Positions 39,331 through 51,900 of a stretch of DNA of 64,000 nucleotides are shown here, one piece after another (position 1 is the stretch's first letter; every line of letters starts with the position of its first letter). This DNA is from an uncultured Mailhella sp. (GTDB taxonomy: Bacteria > Desulfobacterota > Desulfovibrionia > Desulfovibrionales > Desulfovibrionaceae), in the NCBI RefSeq assembly GCF_944324615.1, contig NZ_CALUWY010000004.1, positions 47,046-111,045 of the forward strand. Reading direction: 5' to 3'. Position numbers and translations under genes: made by a program. Below the pieces are notes generated by a model. It was not told the origin of the DNA, made no database searches, and saw nothing but the letters and a program-made list of their open reading frames with translations.

Positions 39331-40941
39331 TTACTGAGGCTGGAGCTGCCAGTCGTAGATCCAGGTTTCGGTAATGGGATCGGGGAGGTTTTCACCCTTC
39401 TTGAGCTGGGCGCGGAAACGCAGATTGACGGGGCCCTTGCGTGCGGCCATGAGGCTCTGGATCACGCCTTCCTCCTTGGGCAGGCGGACGGTGAAGGCCA
39501 GTCTCCAGCCGCCGGTGGCATCGTTGCGCAGCAGTCTCTTTTCCAGAAGCGGAATGGGCTCGGGCGTTTCCACGATGCTGGCAAGGCCCGTGTCCTCCGG
39601 CAGGGTGGCGAGTTCTCCGCCGGCGAAGTCCACATGGAAGGTCATGGTGTCGCCGTTGCGGGAAATGCGGGTGGAGGTCACCTGTCCGAGTTCATGGCGC
39701 GAGGTCTGCGGGGGCATCCAGTACAGCTTCCAGGCGTACATCTGCGTGTCGGGATAGCGCAGTTCGGCCTCGGGCTGGTCGGGATTGTTCTTGTCGCGCG
39801 GCTTGTCGGGGGTCCAGAAGGCCACGATGTTGTCGTGCATCTCATCGTCGGTGGGGATTTCCACCAGGTTCAGGGTGCCGGGACCCCAGTCGCCTTCGGG
39901 CTCCACCCACAGGGAAGGACGCTTTTCATACTTTGCGGTGATGTCCTGATAGCTCTTGAAGTCGCTGTCGCGCTGCATGAGCCCGAAGCCCCGGGGATTG
40001 AGGAGCGGGAAGGTGTTCACGCTGAGGCGCTTGGGATTGGCGAGGGGGCTCCAGAACCAGTGCTTGTCGCCGTTCACATAGAGCAGGCCGTCGGAGTTGT
40101 GCACTTCGGGGCGGTAGTCGCCCGGGCGGCCGTTCTTCTCTTCACCGTAGAAGAACATGCTGGTAAGCGGGGCAAGGCCTATCTTCTGGAAGTTCTTGGC
40201 GCCCTTCCGGGTGAAGAGCGCGCACTTCACTTCCATGACGGTGGGAGAGCCGGGGGTGATGATGAAGCGGTAGGCGCCGGCCAGGCTCGCGCTGTCCATG
40301 AGGGCGTAGATGGTGATGTCTTTGGCGTCCGCCGCAGGCTTCACGATCCAGAATTCCTTGAAATAGGGAAATTCCTCACCCTGCGCCGTGGCGGTGTCGA
40401 TGGCAAGGCCGCGGGAGTAGATGCCGTAATGGGTATCTGCGGCCAGAGCGCGGAAATAGGAGGCGCCGAGGAAGATGGCCAGTTCATCCTTGTAATCGGC
40501 GCGGTTCAGCGGATAATGCAGGCGCAGCCCCGCAAAATCCATGCCCTTGGTCTGCGCCACCTGTTTGGAGAGCTCTTCGCTTCCGTACTGGAACAGCGAA
40601 GGATCGAAGGCGATGTCCTCCACGCCGTCGCTGTTGACGACATGCACGCGCACGGGCAGATCATAGTACAGGCCGGGGTGGAAGAACTGCACGGTGAAGG
40701 GCAGCCCCTCCTCGGCCCAGAGCGCCTTTTCCGGCAGGTAGCGGATGGAGCTCCATTCGTCGTAGTTCAGATTGGTGAGAAATTCGGGCACGGGCGTGGT
40801 GGGCACATAGGCCGTCGACGCCAGATCCTGTGCCCGGGCCTGCACGTCGGCAAAGGTGAAGGGTTCCGCGGCCCGGGCGGAAAAAGGTTCCGCAAGAAGG
40901 GCGGCCAGCAGGCAGAAGGAAAGGATCATGCGATGAAACAT
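39331..40941 (-). CDS. opgG: Glucans biosynthesis protein G (OpgG/MdoG)
   Basis: Periplasmic protein needed for osmoregulated glucan backbone synthesis or branching. 536 residues with a signal peptide MFHRMILSFCLLAALLAEPF, cleaved near ARAA-EPF, then the OpgG/OpgD fold: FTFADVQARAQDLA, EFLTNLNYDEWSSIRY, FFHPGLYYDLPVRVH, SYFRALAADTHYGIYSRGLAID and GFGLMQRDSDF. AGGGAG lies before the ATG at 40941; the frame stays open to 41229 but an N-terminal extension would bury the signal peptide. Pairs with opgH. Confidence 0.94.
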   Translation of the reverse strand: MFHRMILSFCLLAALLAEPFSARAAEPFTFADVQARAQDLASTAYVPTTPVPEFLTNLNYDEWSSIRYLPEKALWAEEGLPFTVQFFHPGLYYDLPVRVHVVNSDGVEDIAFDPSLFQYGSEELSKQVAQTKGMDFAGLRLHYPLNRADYKDELAIFLGASYFRALAADTHYGIYSRGLAIDTATAQGEEFPYFKEFWIVKPAADAKDITIYALMDSASLAGAYRFIITPGSPTVMEVKCALFTRKGAKNFQKIGLAPLTSMFFYGEEKNGRPGDYRPEVHNSDGLLYVNGDKHWFWSPLANPKRLSVNTFPLLNPRGFGLMQRDSDFKSYQDITAKYEKRPSLWVEPEGDWGPGTLNLVEIPTDDEMHDNIVAFWTPDKPRDKNNPDQPEAELRYPDTQMYAWKLYWMPPQTSRHELGQVTSTRISRNGDTMTFHVDFAGGELATLPEDTGLASIVETPEPIPLLEKRLLRNDATGGWRLAFTVRLPKEEGVIQSLMAARKGPVNLRFRAQLKKGENLPDPITETWIYDWQLQPQ

Positions 40942-41231
40942 AGGAAGTAACTCCCTGAAGATTGGGGATTCTCTATCCAGCAGAAGGGGTCTCAGTCCGG
41001 CAGTAGAAAAAAGCGCCGGGCATACACGCCGGGACTGTTTACGGACACTGGTGAAGGCCGTTTCGGCCGGGCGGGGCATACGGGACGCATGTGAGCTTCT
41101 TCTTTCCTCCCTACTTAAAGCGGGAACGGCTCTATGTCCAGAGATTTTATCCGCTTGCGGCACGGGGGAGCCTAAGGTAGGATATCCGGCCGGAACGGAA
41201 GTTTTTTCACGATACTGAAACAGGAACATCT

Positions 41232-43360
<2,129 letters not shown>

Positions 43361-43542
43361 CCTGTGCTTCGGCGCATTCTGCGGAACTTCCGGAAGGGGG
43401 TTCCGCTTTTTTTATGCCCTTTTCCGGCCATGCGGCGGAGAGACGCATGCCGGAAGGGCGGGAAGCAAAGCGCCGCTCTCTTCCCCCTGCTTTTCCGGGA
43501 AGGCGGGTCCGGGCTTCAGAGATGCCTGGCCCGGAGGGCATG

Positions 43543-43575
43543 AAAAAGGCCCCGCTTTCCGGAAAAAGCGGGGCC
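43543..43575 (-). terminator. Terminator after secF
   Basis: GGCCCCGCTT (43548-43557) pairs with AAGCGGGGCC (43566-43575); five T follow on the minus strand. Confidence 0.75.
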
Positions 43576-43597
43576 CTGCGGATGAAGGAAGCGTCTG

Positions 43598-44713
43598 TTA
43601 CACGATGCCGTGTTCGCCGGGGCGTTCGTAATCGTTCTTCTGATTGGTCTTGGCGTGGTAGAGATCCACGTCGCCGAAGGCGATGAGGATGGGGGAAGCC
43701 ACGAAGATGGAGGAGAAAGTACCGAAGATGATGCCCAGGGTGATGGTGAGCGCGAAGTTGTGGATGACGTTGCCGCCGAGCAGGTACAGCGAGAAGCTGG
43801 CCACCAGTGTGGTGGCGGAAGTCATGATGGTACGCGAAAGCGTCTGGTTCACCGACTTGTTGATGATCTCGCCCATGGTGGGCTTGGGATTGGCGTCGGC
43901 AGGCACGGCGCGCAGGTTTTCACGGATGCGGTCGTACACGACGATGGTGTCGTTGATGGAGTAGCCCACCAGGGTGAGCAGGGCGGCGATGACGTTGAGG
44001 TCGATTTCCACGCCCATCAGGGTGAGCAGGCCCAGGGTGACGATGACGTCGTGGATGAGCGCGAGGATGGCGCCCAGGGAGAAGTTGAGCTTCAGCTTCC
44101 AGCAGCAGATGATGGTGATGATCATGCCGATGGCCACGCCCCAGAGTCTGTTGAAGCCGAGATACGACGCGCCGTACACGGCGCCCCAGAGCACGAGGGC
44201 CATGGCGCCGGCCATGAACCAGCTGTATTCAAAACGGCCGGAAATGTAGACGGTAATGAGCAGCACGGCGTAGAACAGGGCCTCGATGGCCATGTTGCGC
44301 AGGTCGTTGCCCACCTTGGGACCGACGGATTCCAGGCGCTGTATGGTGGAGGCGTTGTCGGGAATGCTGGAGCTGAGCGCGGTGGACACCTGTTCGCGCA
44401 GGTCCTGATTCTCCCCGGAAGGCATGGAGAAGCGCAGCAGGTAGTCGCGGTTTTCGGTATCCACCTGCTGTACGGTGAGTCCGGGCAGGTCCACATCCTG
44501 CAGCGCCGTTTTCACCTGCTCATCGGGGATGGGCTGGGCGAATTCGATCTGCACCATCACGCCGCCCGCGAAGTCCACGCCGTAGCGCAGGCCGCCGTTC
44601 CAGATGATGGCGAACAGGCCGAGGATGATGAAGAAGCCGGAGATGCTGAAGGCTATGCGGCGGAAACCCACAAAGTCGATGTTGGTCTGACGGGAAAGAA
44701 TTGCGAATGCCAT
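43598..44713 (-). CDS. secF: Protein translocase subunit SecF
   Basis: Integral membrane partner of SecD that uses the proton gradient to help export. 371 residues with six membrane segments. The first precedes a periplasmic P4 domain (about 45-165, GGLRYGVDFAGGVMVQIEF). Later conserved parts are LTLVGYSINDTIVVYDRIREN and LSRTIMTSATTLVASFSLYLLGG. AGAGGG precedes the start. Third gene of yajC-secD-secF. Confidence 0.95.
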   Translation of the reverse strand: MAFAILSRQTNIDFVGFRRIAFSISGFFIILGLFAIIWNGGLRYGVDFAGGVMVQIEFAQPIPDEQVKTALQDVDLPGLTVQQVDTENRDYLLRFSMPSGENQDLREQVSTALSSSIPDNASTIQRLESVGPKVGNDLRNMAIEALFYAVLLITVYISGRFEYSWFMAGAMALVLWGAVYGASYLGFNRLWGVAIGMIITIICCWKLKLNFSLGAILALIHDVIVTLGLLTLMGVEIDLNVIAALLTLVGYSINDTIVVYDRIRENLRAVPADANPKPTMGEIINKSVNQTLSRTIMTSATTLVASFSLYLLGGNVIHNFALTITLGIIFGTFSSIFVASPILIAFGDVDLYHAKTNQKNDYERPGEHGIV

Positions 44714-44784
44714 GAAGAGGCCCTCTTGGTTCAGGAGCGTTTGTCTGCTGAAGGGCGCGGTATGCGCCCTTCAGCAAAAAGGCG

Positions 44785-46365
44785 CTAGATGCTGATTTTC
44801 TGACTGCCGGAGCGGGAGATCCATGTTTCAAACACGGCGCGCGAGACGAAGACCGCCGTGAACATGGAGGCCAGAATACCCAGCGACAGCGTGACGGCGA
44901 AACCGCGTACCGGGCCTGTGCCGAACTGGTACAGGATGGCGGCCGTGATGAGTGTCGTCAGGTTTGAGTCGATGATGGAGATACTGGCCCGGCTGAAGCC
45001 TGCCGTGACGGCTTCCATGGCGGACATGCCGCTTTTGAGTTCTTCCCTGATGCGTTCAAAGATGAGCACGTTGGCGTCCACCGACATGCCTATGGTGAGC
45101 ACGATGCCGGCGATGCCGGGCAGGGTGAGGGTGGCGCCGAAGAACGTCATGCCGGCAAGCAGAATGGTGATGGTGAAGCAGAGCATGAGGTCGGCGATGA
45201 TCCCGGAAAGCCCGTAGTAGAGGGGCATGACGAGAACCACGGCCGCCGCGCCCACCAGAGAGGCCTTGATGCCGCTGTTGATGGATTCCTTGCCCAGGGA
45301 AGGACCGACCGTGCGTTCTTCCAGCACGGAAACGGGGGTGGGCAGGGAGCCTGCACGCAGCACGATGGCGAGGTCCTGCGCTTCTTCGGTGGTGAAGTTG
45401 CCGGTGATGGAGGCCTTGCCGCCTGCGATGCGGTCCTGAATGACGGGGGCGGAATACACCTTGCCGTCCAGCACGATGGCCATGCGCTTTTTGATGTTTT
45501 CGCCGGTGATGCGCTCGAAGTTGTTCGCGCCGCGGTTGTTGAATTCCAGCGCCACATAGGCCTGGCCGAATTCATTGAAGGCGGGGCGGGCGTTGGTGAT
45601 GTCCTCACCGCCCATGAGGGCCTGCGTGTCCAGCAGAATGGTGCTTTCGCTCTGCGTGCCGTACTGGCCCTTGACGATGAGAGGATAGCGCGCCGTGCCC
45701 GGAGGCAGCATGATGGCGGAGGGGTCCACGTCGTCGCGCACGATGTGGAATTCCAGATGCGCGGTCTGACCGATGATCTGAATGGCGCGTTCGGCGTCGG
45801 TCATGCCGGGAAGCTGCACCTGTACCTGATTGTCCGACTGCTTGCGGATATCGGGTTCGGCCACGCCGAACTGGTCGATACGGTTGCGGATGGTGCGCAC
45901 CACCTGTTCCATGGTCATGTCTTCCGTCTGACGACGGGCTTCGGGGGAAAGCTCGAAGGTGTAGACATGGCCCGAGGCGGTATTGTCGGCCGCGGCCTGA
46001 TGGAGGCTGGGGAACCATTTCGTGATCATGGCGTCGAAGGCTTCGGCCTGGTCGGTGCGCGGAAGCGTCACTTCAAGCAGACCGGCGCTGTTCAGGCGCG
46101 GCTTCATGACGGTGATTTTTTCCTGTTTGGCGCGGTCGCTTATGTCTTGTCCGGTGACGGTCAGCGTATTCTGGAGGGCTTTTTCCACATCCACGCCCAG
46201 GGTGAGGTTCATGCCGCCCTTGAGGTCCAGACCGAGACTGATGCGGTCCTGCATGAACGTGCCCAGAGCGGAATTGCCGATGAAGGGGATGTTGGGCAGG
46301 GCGTACGCGAGCACCACAATCAGCACGATGAAGGAGACGGCCAGGCGCAAACGCAGAGCTTTCAT
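44785..46365 (-). CDS. secD: Protein translocase subunit SecD
   Basis: 526 residues, six membrane segments with a large periplasmic domain (about 30-340) containing SLGLDLKGGMNLTLGVD, RNRIDQFGVAEPDIRKQ and the RAGSLPTP-like VLRAGSLPTPVSVLEERTVGPSLG. The C-terminal SecD/F domain has GMSVDANVLIFERIREEL and DSNLTTLITAAILYQFGTGPVRGFAVTL. Start at 46365 (MKALRLRLAVSF) with AAGGA in front; the frame is open to 46419 without better signal. Works with SecF and YajC. Confidence 0.95.
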   Translation of the reverse strand: MKALRLRLAVSFIVLIVVLAYALPNIPFIGNSALGTFMQDRISLGLDLKGGMNLTLGVDVEKALQNTLTVTGQDISDRAKQEKITVMKPRLNSAGLLEVTLPRTDQAEAFDAMITKWFPSLHQAAADNTASGHVYTFELSPEARRQTEDMTMEQVVRTIRNRIDQFGVAEPDIRKQSDNQVQVQLPGMTDAERAIQIIGQTAHLEFHIVRDDVDPSAIMLPPGTARYPLIVKGQYGTQSESTILLDTQALMGGEDITNARPAFNEFGQAYVALEFNNRGANNFERITGENIKKRMAIVLDGKVYSAPVIQDRIAGGKASITGNFTTEEAQDLAIVLRAGSLPTPVSVLEERTVGPSLGKESINSGIKASLVGAAAVVLVMPLYYGLSGIIADLMLCFTITILLAGMTFFGATLTLPGIAGIVLTIGMSVDANVLIFERIREELKSGMSAMEAVTAGFSRASISIIDSNLTTLITAAILYQFGTGPVRGFAVTLSLGILASMFTAVFVSRAVFETWISRSGSQKISI

Positions 46366-46479
46366 GGTGGTATCCTTGAAATATAATGGAGTCAGACCTT
46401 GTGCCTGAACATAATACAAAGCCCCACGCCTCCCTGCATGAAGGAGGCGTGGAAGCGGAAAGTACGGTGTTCCGAAAAA

Positions 46480-46845
46480 CTACTTGTTTTCGGCAGGAGC
46501 GGCCTCGGCAGTCTTGCTGACGGCCTTGGGATCATAGGTGCCGCTCACGAAGCCGCGCGGCATACGGACCTTGGTTTCACCGAGGTCGATCACGAGGATG
46601 TCGCCTTCCAGGTCCACGATACGGCCGAGCAGACCACCGGAGGTGATGACGTAGGAACCCTTGCCCAGGGATTCGATCATGGCCTTGTGTTCCTTGTTGC
46701 GCTTCTGCTGGGGACGGATCAGCAGGAAGTAGAACACGGCGAACATGAGCAGAAGAGGAACCAGGGAGGCGAAGGCGCCCATGGGGCCGCTCTGAGCGGC
46801 GGCGCCGCCCGCGTTGCCGGCGGCGTAGGCAATGGAAGTGAACAT
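46480..46845 (-). CDS. yajC: Preprotein translocase subunit YajC
   Basis: Single-pass accessory component of the SecDF complex. 121 residues: one membrane segment at about 25-45 (LVPLLLMFAVFYFLLIRPQQKRNKEHKAM, with the typical RPQxK junction) and a soluble SH3-like domain (LGKGSYVITSGGLLGRIVDLEGD). GGAG in front of the ATG. The C-terminus is slightly longer than in E. coli. Confidence 0.94.
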   Translation of the reverse strand: MFTSIAYAAGNAGGAAAQSGPMGAFASLVPLLLMFAVFYFLLIRPQQKRNKEHKAMIESLGKGSYVITSGGLLGRIVDLEGDILVIDLGETKVRMPRGFVSGTYDPKAVSKTAEAAPAENK

Positions 46846-47069
46846 AGATTCTCCAGAGTTGATTTTGCGGAAAGTGTCCGCGTCATTGACCCCACCTTCT
46901 TAACCTGTTGCGCCTTTTTACGCAATGGTTTAAGCGCCCGCAGGCGGGGCGGCGGCCATTCTTTTTGCCGCACGGCTTTCCGGGAAAGGGGCTGGACATT
47001 CGCATGGATTGCGGGAACTATGGCCGCAGTCAACCATGAAGGCCGGGCCCGCCCGGCAAAGGAGCATAT

Positions 47070-47972
47070 ATGGCCATGTCAGCCGACCCTGTGGAACAGG
47101 CCCGCCTGCAGTCGCGGGTGCTCATCGAGAGCCTTCCGTACCTTCGAGAATATCATGGCGAAACGGTGGTCGTGAAATACGGCGGCCATGCCATGACTGA
47201 GGAAAGCCTCAAGCTTTCCTTTGCCCGCAACATCAGCCTGCTCAAGCTCGTGGGCATCCATCCCGTGGTAGTGCACGGCGGCGGCCCGCAGATCAACGAG
47301 ATGCTGAGCAAGCTGGAAATCAAGTCCGAGTTCCGTCAGGGCCACCGCGTGACGGACAAGGCCACCATGGACGTGGTGGAAATGGTGCTCGTGGGCTCGG
47401 TGAACAAGAGCGTGGTGAACCTCATCAACAAGACCGGCGCGCGTGCCGTGGGCCTTTCCGGCAAGGACGGCATGCTTCTTGAAGCCCGCAAGCTCGCCAT
47501 GACCATCAGCCACGGCGAACAGCAGCCGCCGGAAATCATCGACCTCGGCAACGTGGGCGAAGTCACGAAGGTGAACGTGCAGCTTCTCACCTCGCTCATT
47601 CACGACGATTTCGTGCCCGTCATCGCCCCTGTGGGCGTGGATGAGGAAGGCAACACCTACAACATCAACGCCGATTCCGTGGCCGGGGCCGTGGCCGGAG
47701 CGCTCAAGGCCCGCCGCCTGCTCATGCTCACCGACGTGGCCGGCATTCTGGACAAGGAAGGAAAGCTCATCGAGCACATTGATTCCGCCGATGCCAGGCG
47801 TCTTCTGGCCGACGGCACCCTGACCGGCGGCATGATCCCCAAGATCAACTGCTGCATGAACGCCATAAGCCAGGGCGTGGACAAGGTGACCATCGTGGAC
47901 GGCCGCGTGGAAAACTGCCTGCTGCTGGAACTGCTCACCGATCAGGGCGTGGGCACGGCCATTGTGAAGTAG
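47070..47972 (+). CDS. argB: Acetylglutamate kinase
   Basis: Second step of arginine synthesis: phosphorylates N-acetylglutamate. 300 residues of the amino acid kinase fold with VVKYGGHAM (phosphate-binding Lys and Gly), [44 protein letters not shown], and [21 protein letters not shown] lies before the ATG. It has an N-terminal helix of about 25 residues as in arginine-inhibited ArgB enzymes. Stands alone between yajC and a convergent gene, with a strong terminator after it. Confidence 0.97.
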   Translation: MAMSADPVEQARLQSRVLIESLPYLREYHGETVVVKYGGHAMTEESLKLSFARNISLLKLVGIHPVVVHGGGPQINEMLSKLEIKSEFRQGHRVTDKATMDVVEMVLVGSVNKSVVNLINKTGARAVGLSGKDGMLLEARKLAMTISHGEQQPPEIIDLGNVGEVTKVNVQLLTSLIHDDFVPVIAPVGVDEEGNTYNINADSVAGAVAGALKARRLLMLTDVAGILDKEGKLIEHIDSADARRLLADGTLTGGMIPKINCCMNAISQGVDKVTIVDGRVENCLLLELLTDQGVGTAIVK

Positions 47973-48010
47973 ACGCGCAGAGTTTTTTCCCGGGAGACGG
48001 GAAGGACAGC

Positions 48011-48042
48011 AAAAAAGGGGCGGCTCCGGCCGCCCCTTTTTT
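48011..48042 (+). terminator. Bidirectional terminator after argB
   Basis: AAAAAAGGGGCGGC-TCCG-GCCGCCCCTTTTTT, perfect 14-bp stem serving argB and the opposing gene ending at 48089. Confidence 0.92.
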
Positions 48043-48088
48043 GTGGGCTCAGGCGGAACAGCCTGAGGGAAAGACGCGGAAACGGGCC

Positions 48089-48724
48089 TTACTGCCCGTT
48101 TTTTTCTCCGGTCACGCGCTTTATCTTCTTGATGAAGTTTCTTCCGTTCCAGAGGTAGTAGACGGCGTTGTCCGTGGCAAGATCGCAGGGAATGCCGTCG
48201 GAGGTGAAGGAGGGCAGGGCCTCCAGCCCCATGGCGAACACGCAGAAGGTGCAGCTTGCGGAAAGCCGTCCCGGCAGTTCGCGGTCCGGGCGGAAGAAGT
48301 CGGCGCTCGGAGGTTCCGGCGGCAGGGGAAGGGGCGCGGCATGCCCGCCGGAGCTGATGAACCACAGCTCGGAAATACATTCCCCGGCGTCGTCTTCGGT
48401 GCGGAAGGCCGCCACGGCGCCCCTGTCCGAGCGGAAGAGGCGGAGATTCACCCGGGAAAGGCCGTCCGCCGATTCGAGGCGCAGAACATCCTTCCGGCTC
48501 TTCGTCATGATCCACTGTGCGCTGATGCCCTGTTCCGCGAGCTGATCCTTTTCCTCCTCGCTCAGGGGAGAATGGGTATTTTCAAAGATTTCCGTGGGGA
48601 TGAGAGCGAAGGCCTGGCGTGCGCTCAGCTCTCTGCCGCCTTTCGCCGCTCCGGCGAAGGCATTCGCGCCGAAAAGGGGCATCATCAGCATGCATATCAG
48701 TATGACGGCCGTTTTCTTGCACAT
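48089..48724 (-). CDS. Secreted protein of unknown function
   Basis: 211 residues with a Sec signal peptide (MCKKTAVILICMLMMPLFGA, cleavage near NAFA-GAA). No domain I recognise. The mature part has about 180 residues with four cysteines (two in CTFC) and a repeated mixed alpha/beta look: ARQAFALIPTEIFENT, RKDVLRLESADGLSRVNLRLFRSDRG and DNAVYYLWNGRNFIKKIKRVTGE. The start at 48724 is preceded by AAGGAT; the frame is open to 48754. Downstream of thiC in the same direction but with a 90-bp gap. Confidence 0.65.
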   Translation of the reverse strand: MCKKTAVILICMLMMPLFGANAFAGAAKGGRELSARQAFALIPTEIFENTHSPLSEEEKDQLAEQGISAQWIMTKSRKDVLRLESADGLSRVNLRLFRSDRGAVAAFRTEDDAGECISELWFISSGGHAAPLPLPPEPPSADFFRPDRELPGRLSASCTFCVFAMGLEALPSFTSDGIPCDLATDNAVYYLWNGRNFIKKIKRVTGEKNGQ

Positions 48725-48814
48725 GTTCTGATCCTTCCGGCAGAAAGGCCGCATCGGTGCGATGCGGCCTTTCCGGGAAAAAGCGCGGCCCTTCCGGGCT
48801 TTGCCTGCGTATCG

Positions 48815-50134
48815 TTATTTATGGTGATGCTGGCAGTGGGAAGGCACGACGGCCGCGGGGTTGCCCTCGCGCATCATGCGCACGGCACAGAAGTTGCCGC
48901 ACATGGCGCAGGCTTCCTCATTCTTGTGGGGTTCGCGGCGCTTTTCCAGAAGCTCGGGGTCGATGGCGATGTCGCGCATGGCATCCCAGTCGAGTTCCAT
49001 GCGGGCCCTGGACATGCGGGCTTCCCTGGCTCTGGCGCGGGGCGTGCCCAGCGCGTTTTCACCGGCCTGTGCGGCCACGCGCGAGGCCATGACGCCCTGC
49101 TTCACGTCTTCCTCGTCGGGCAGGGTGATGTGCTCGGCCGGGGTGAGGTAGCAGAGAAAATCCACGCCCGCACGCACGGCAAGGGCGCCGCCGATGGCTC
49201 CGGCAATGTGGTCATAGCCGGGCGTGACATCCGTGACCAGCGGTCCGAGCACATAGAGGGGCGCGCCGTTGGTCAGCTTCTTGATGCTCACGATCTGGGC
49301 TTCCACTTCGTTCAGGCTCACATGGCCCGGGCCTTCGATCATGCACTGCACGCCCTTTTCCAGGCCGCGCCGGGCCAGCTGGCCGAGCATGATCACTTCC
49401 ATCCACTGGGCCGCGTCGCCCGCGTCGCTGTTTGCGCCGGGGCGCAGACCGTCGCCGAGGGACAGGGTGACGTTATAGCGCAGCGCGATGTCGAGCAGAC
49501 GGTCGAATTCGGTGAGCAGGGGGTTTTCCTTGTCGTTGCGGAGCATCCAGCGGGAAAGAATGCTGCCGCCGCGGGACACGATGCCCATGGTGCGGCCGCC
49601 CTTGGCGCCCCATTCCGCGCCCTGGCGGGTAAGCCCGCAGTGCAGCGTCATGAAGTCCACGCCCTGTTCGGCCTGCTTTTCCACGTCCGCGAAGATGACT
49701 TCAGGATCGATGGTGGCCGGGTCTTCCCCACGGTCGATGTAGATCTGCGCCACGCCGTACATGGGCACGGTGCCGAGGGGCGCGGGGCAGGCTTCCAGCA
49801 TCTGCCTGCGGATGTCGTCCAGGTCGCCCGCAATGGACAGATCCATGACGGTGTCGGCCCCGGCCTTCAGCGCGATGTTCAGCTTGCGCATTTCGCCCTT
49901 CACGCTGCAGTGGAAGGGCGAGGTGCCGATGTTGGCGTTGATCTTCACGCGGGCGGGCTGACCCACCAGAATGGGCTTCACGTTCTGGTGGCGGGGGTTG
50001 CCGAGAAGCACCATGGTGCCCGCTTCGATGGCGGAGCGTATTTCTTCCTCGGTGAGCCCTTCTTCCTCGCACAGGCGGGCCTTGTGCTGTTCAAACAGCT
50101 CTGCCAGAGCCTGATTCTTTTCAAAAATGGACAT
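48815..50134 (-). CDS. thiC: Phosphomethylpyrimidine synthase ThiC
   Basis: Radical SAM-like conversion of aminoimidazole ribotide to the HMP phosphate moiety of thiamine. 439 residues with VKINANIGTS, MDLSIAGDLDDIRRQ, HCGLTRQGAEWG-type and GDGLRPGANSDAGDAAQ motifs, and the C-terminal cluster site CAMCGNFC. The spacing there is CX2CX3C. AAGGAGG precedes the ATG. The gap to glnS is only 62 bp, too short for a TPP riboswitch. ThiC paralogues that make hydroxybenzimidazole for cobamides (BzaF) share this fold, so that alternative is not excluded. Confidence 0.85.
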   Translation of the reverse strand: MSIFEKNQALAELFEQHKARLCEEEGLTEEEIRSAIEAGTMVLLGNPRHQNVKPILVGQPARVKINANIGTSPFHCSVKGEMRKLNIALKAGADTVMDLSIAGDLDDIRRQMLEACPAPLGTVPMYGVAQIYIDRGEDPATIDPEVIFADVEKQAEQGVDFMTLHCGLTRQGAEWGAKGGRTMGIVSRGGSILSRWMLRNDKENPLLTEFDRLLDIALRYNVTLSLGDGLRPGANSDAGDAAQWMEVIMLGQLARRGLEKGVQCMIEGPGHVSLNEVEAQIVSIKKLTNGAPLYVLGPLVTDVTPGYDHIAGAIGGALAVRAGVDFLCYLTPAEHITLPDEEDVKQGVMASRVAAQAGENALGTPRARAREARMSRARMELDWDAMRDIAIDPELLEKRREPHKNEEACAMCGNFCAVRMMREGNPAAVVPSHCQHHHK

Positions 50135-50163
50135 GATGCCTCCTTCGGGCAGTCCTTTTTTCG

Positions 50164-50189
50164 GAAGGGAGCGCCGCAGGGCGCTCCCT
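50164..50189 (-). other. Stem-loop between glnS and thiC
   Basis: AAGGGAGCGCC-GCAG-GGCGCTCCCTT, perfect 11-bp stem. The minus-strand flank is A-rich rather than T-rich, so it is not a standard terminator for glnS. Confidence 0.55.
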
Positions 50190-50196
50190 TGTCCGC

Positions 50197-51900
50197 TTAT
50201 TGCTTCTTTTCTATTTTCGCCCAGGAGTCCTTGAGCGTCACGGTGCGGTTGAACACGGGCTTTTCCGGCGTGCCGTCCGGGTCGGCGCAGAAATAGCCCA
50301 CGCGCTCGAACTGCACATGGCTCCCTGCGGGGAGCGTGGCCAGGTAGGGTTCCGCCATGGCCGTGACCACCTTCTCGGAGTCGGGGTTGAAGTAGTCGAG
50401 GAAGGTTTTGCCTTCTTCAATGTCGCTGTCGGTCTCCGTGGTGAACATCTGTTCGTAGAGGCGCACTTCCGTGGGCACGGCATGGCGGGCGCTCACCCAG
50501 TGCAGCGTCCCCTTGACCTTGCGGCCGTCGGGGCTGGAGCCTCCGCGGGAGGAGGGATCGTGCGTGCAGTGAAGCTCCACGATGTTGCCTTCCGCGTCTT
50601 TGATGACTTCGGTGCAGGTGATGTAATAGGCGTAGCGGAGCCGCACCTCCACGCCGGGGGCGAGGCGGAAGTACTTCTTGGGCGGATCTTCGCGGAAATC
50701 GTCCCGTTCGATGTAGATTTCACGGCAGAAAGGCACCTTGCGGCTGCCGAAGGAAGCATCTTCGGGATGCAGAGGCTGTTCGAATTCCTCCACCTTGTCC
50801 TCGGGATAGTCGGTGATGACCACCTTGACGGGGTCGAGCACGGCCATGCAGCGGGGCGTGACGGCGTTGAGATGTTCGCGGCAGCAGAATTCCAGCAGGC
50901 TGTAGTGCACGATGGAGTCGGCGGCACGGGCTATGCCTATGCGCGAGCAGAAGTCGCGGATGGCTTCGGGCGTGTAGCCGCGGCGGCGCAGGCCGGAAAT
51001 GGTGGGCATGCGCGGGTCGTCCCAGCCGCGCACATAGCCTTCCTTCACGAGCTGTATGAGCTTGCGCTTGGAAAGCACGGTATAGGTGAGCTGCAGGCGC
51101 GCAAATTCTATCTGCTGCGAATGGTAGACGCCCAGCGTGTCCAGTACCCAGTCGTACAGTTCGCGGTTGTTGTCGAATTCCAGCGTACAGATGGAATGGG
51201 TGATGCCCTCTATGGAGTCGGAAAGGCAGTGCGTGAAGTCGTACATCGGGTAGATGCACCACTTGTCGCCCGTGCGGTGATGGGAGGCGTGCCGGATACG
51301 GTAGATGGTGGGGTCGCGCATGATGACGTTGGGCGAAGCCATGTCTATCCTGGCGCGGAGCACATACTTGCCGTCTTCGAATTCGCCGGCCTTCATGCGG
51401 CGGAAGAGATCGAGGCTCTCTTCTGCCGGGCGGTCGCGCCACGGGCTGGGGATGCCGGGTCTGGTGAGCGTGCCGCGGTATTCGCGTATTTCGTCGGCGG
51501 AAAGCTCGTCCACATAGGCCTTGCCCATCATGATGAGCTTTTCGGCGTATTCATAAAGCTGATCGAAGTAGTCGGAGGCGTAGTGCACTTCGCCCGCCCA
51601 CTCGAAGCCCAGCCAGCGCACGTCCTGCTGGATGGAATCGACGTATTCGGTGTCTTCCTTCACGGGGTTGGTGTCGTCGAAGCGCAGGTTGCACAGACCG
51701 CCGTATTCCTTCGCCAGTCCGAAATTGATGCAGATGGACTTGGCGTGGCCTATATGCAGGTATCCGTTGGGTTCGGGAGGAAAGCGCGTATGCACGCGTC
51801 CGTCGAAGCGGCCGGTGAGATTGTCCTGATTGATGCGGGCGCGGAGAAAATCGGTGCCCTGGGGGCGTTCCGCTTCAGGGGCGGGGATGTTCTGGCTCAT
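50197..51900 (-). CDS. glnS: Glutaminyl-tRNA synthetase
   Basis: Class Ic aminoacyl-tRNA synthetase, 567 residues. HIGH motif in [17 protein letters not shown] near 41-57, KMSKS-like VLSKRKL near 275. The anticodon-binding beta barrels follow ([46 protein letters not shown]). GAGG precedes the ATG. Presence of GlnRS implies direct glutaminylation rather than sole reliance on GatCAB for Gln. Confidence 0.97.
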   Translation of the reverse strand: MSQNIPAPEAERPQGTDFLRARINQDNLTGRFDGRVHTRFPPEPNGYLHIGHAKSICINFGLAKEYGGLCNLRFDDTNPVKEDTEYVDSIQQDVRWLGFEWAGEVHYASDYFDQLYEYAEKLIMMGKAYVDELSADEIREYRGTLTRPGIPSPWRDRPAEESLDLFRRMKAGEFEDGKYVLRARIDMASPNVIMRDPTIYRIRHASHHRTGDKWCIYPMYDFTHCLSDSIEGITHSICTLEFDNNRELYDWVLDTLGVYHSQQIEFARLQLTYTVLSKRKLIQLVKEGYVRGWDDPRMPTISGLRRRGYTPEAIRDFCSRIGIARAADSIVHYSLLEFCCREHLNAVTPRCMAVLDPVKVVITDYPEDKVEEFEQPLHPEDASFGSRKVPFCREIYIERDDFREDPPKKYFRLAPGVEVRLRYAYYITCTEVIKDAEGNIVELHCTHDPSSRGGSSPDGRKVKGTLHWVSARHAVPTEVRLYEQMFTTETDSDIEEGKTFLDYFNPDSEKVVTAMAEPYLATLPAGSHVQFERVGYFCADPDGTPEKPVFNRTVTLKDSWAKIEKKQ

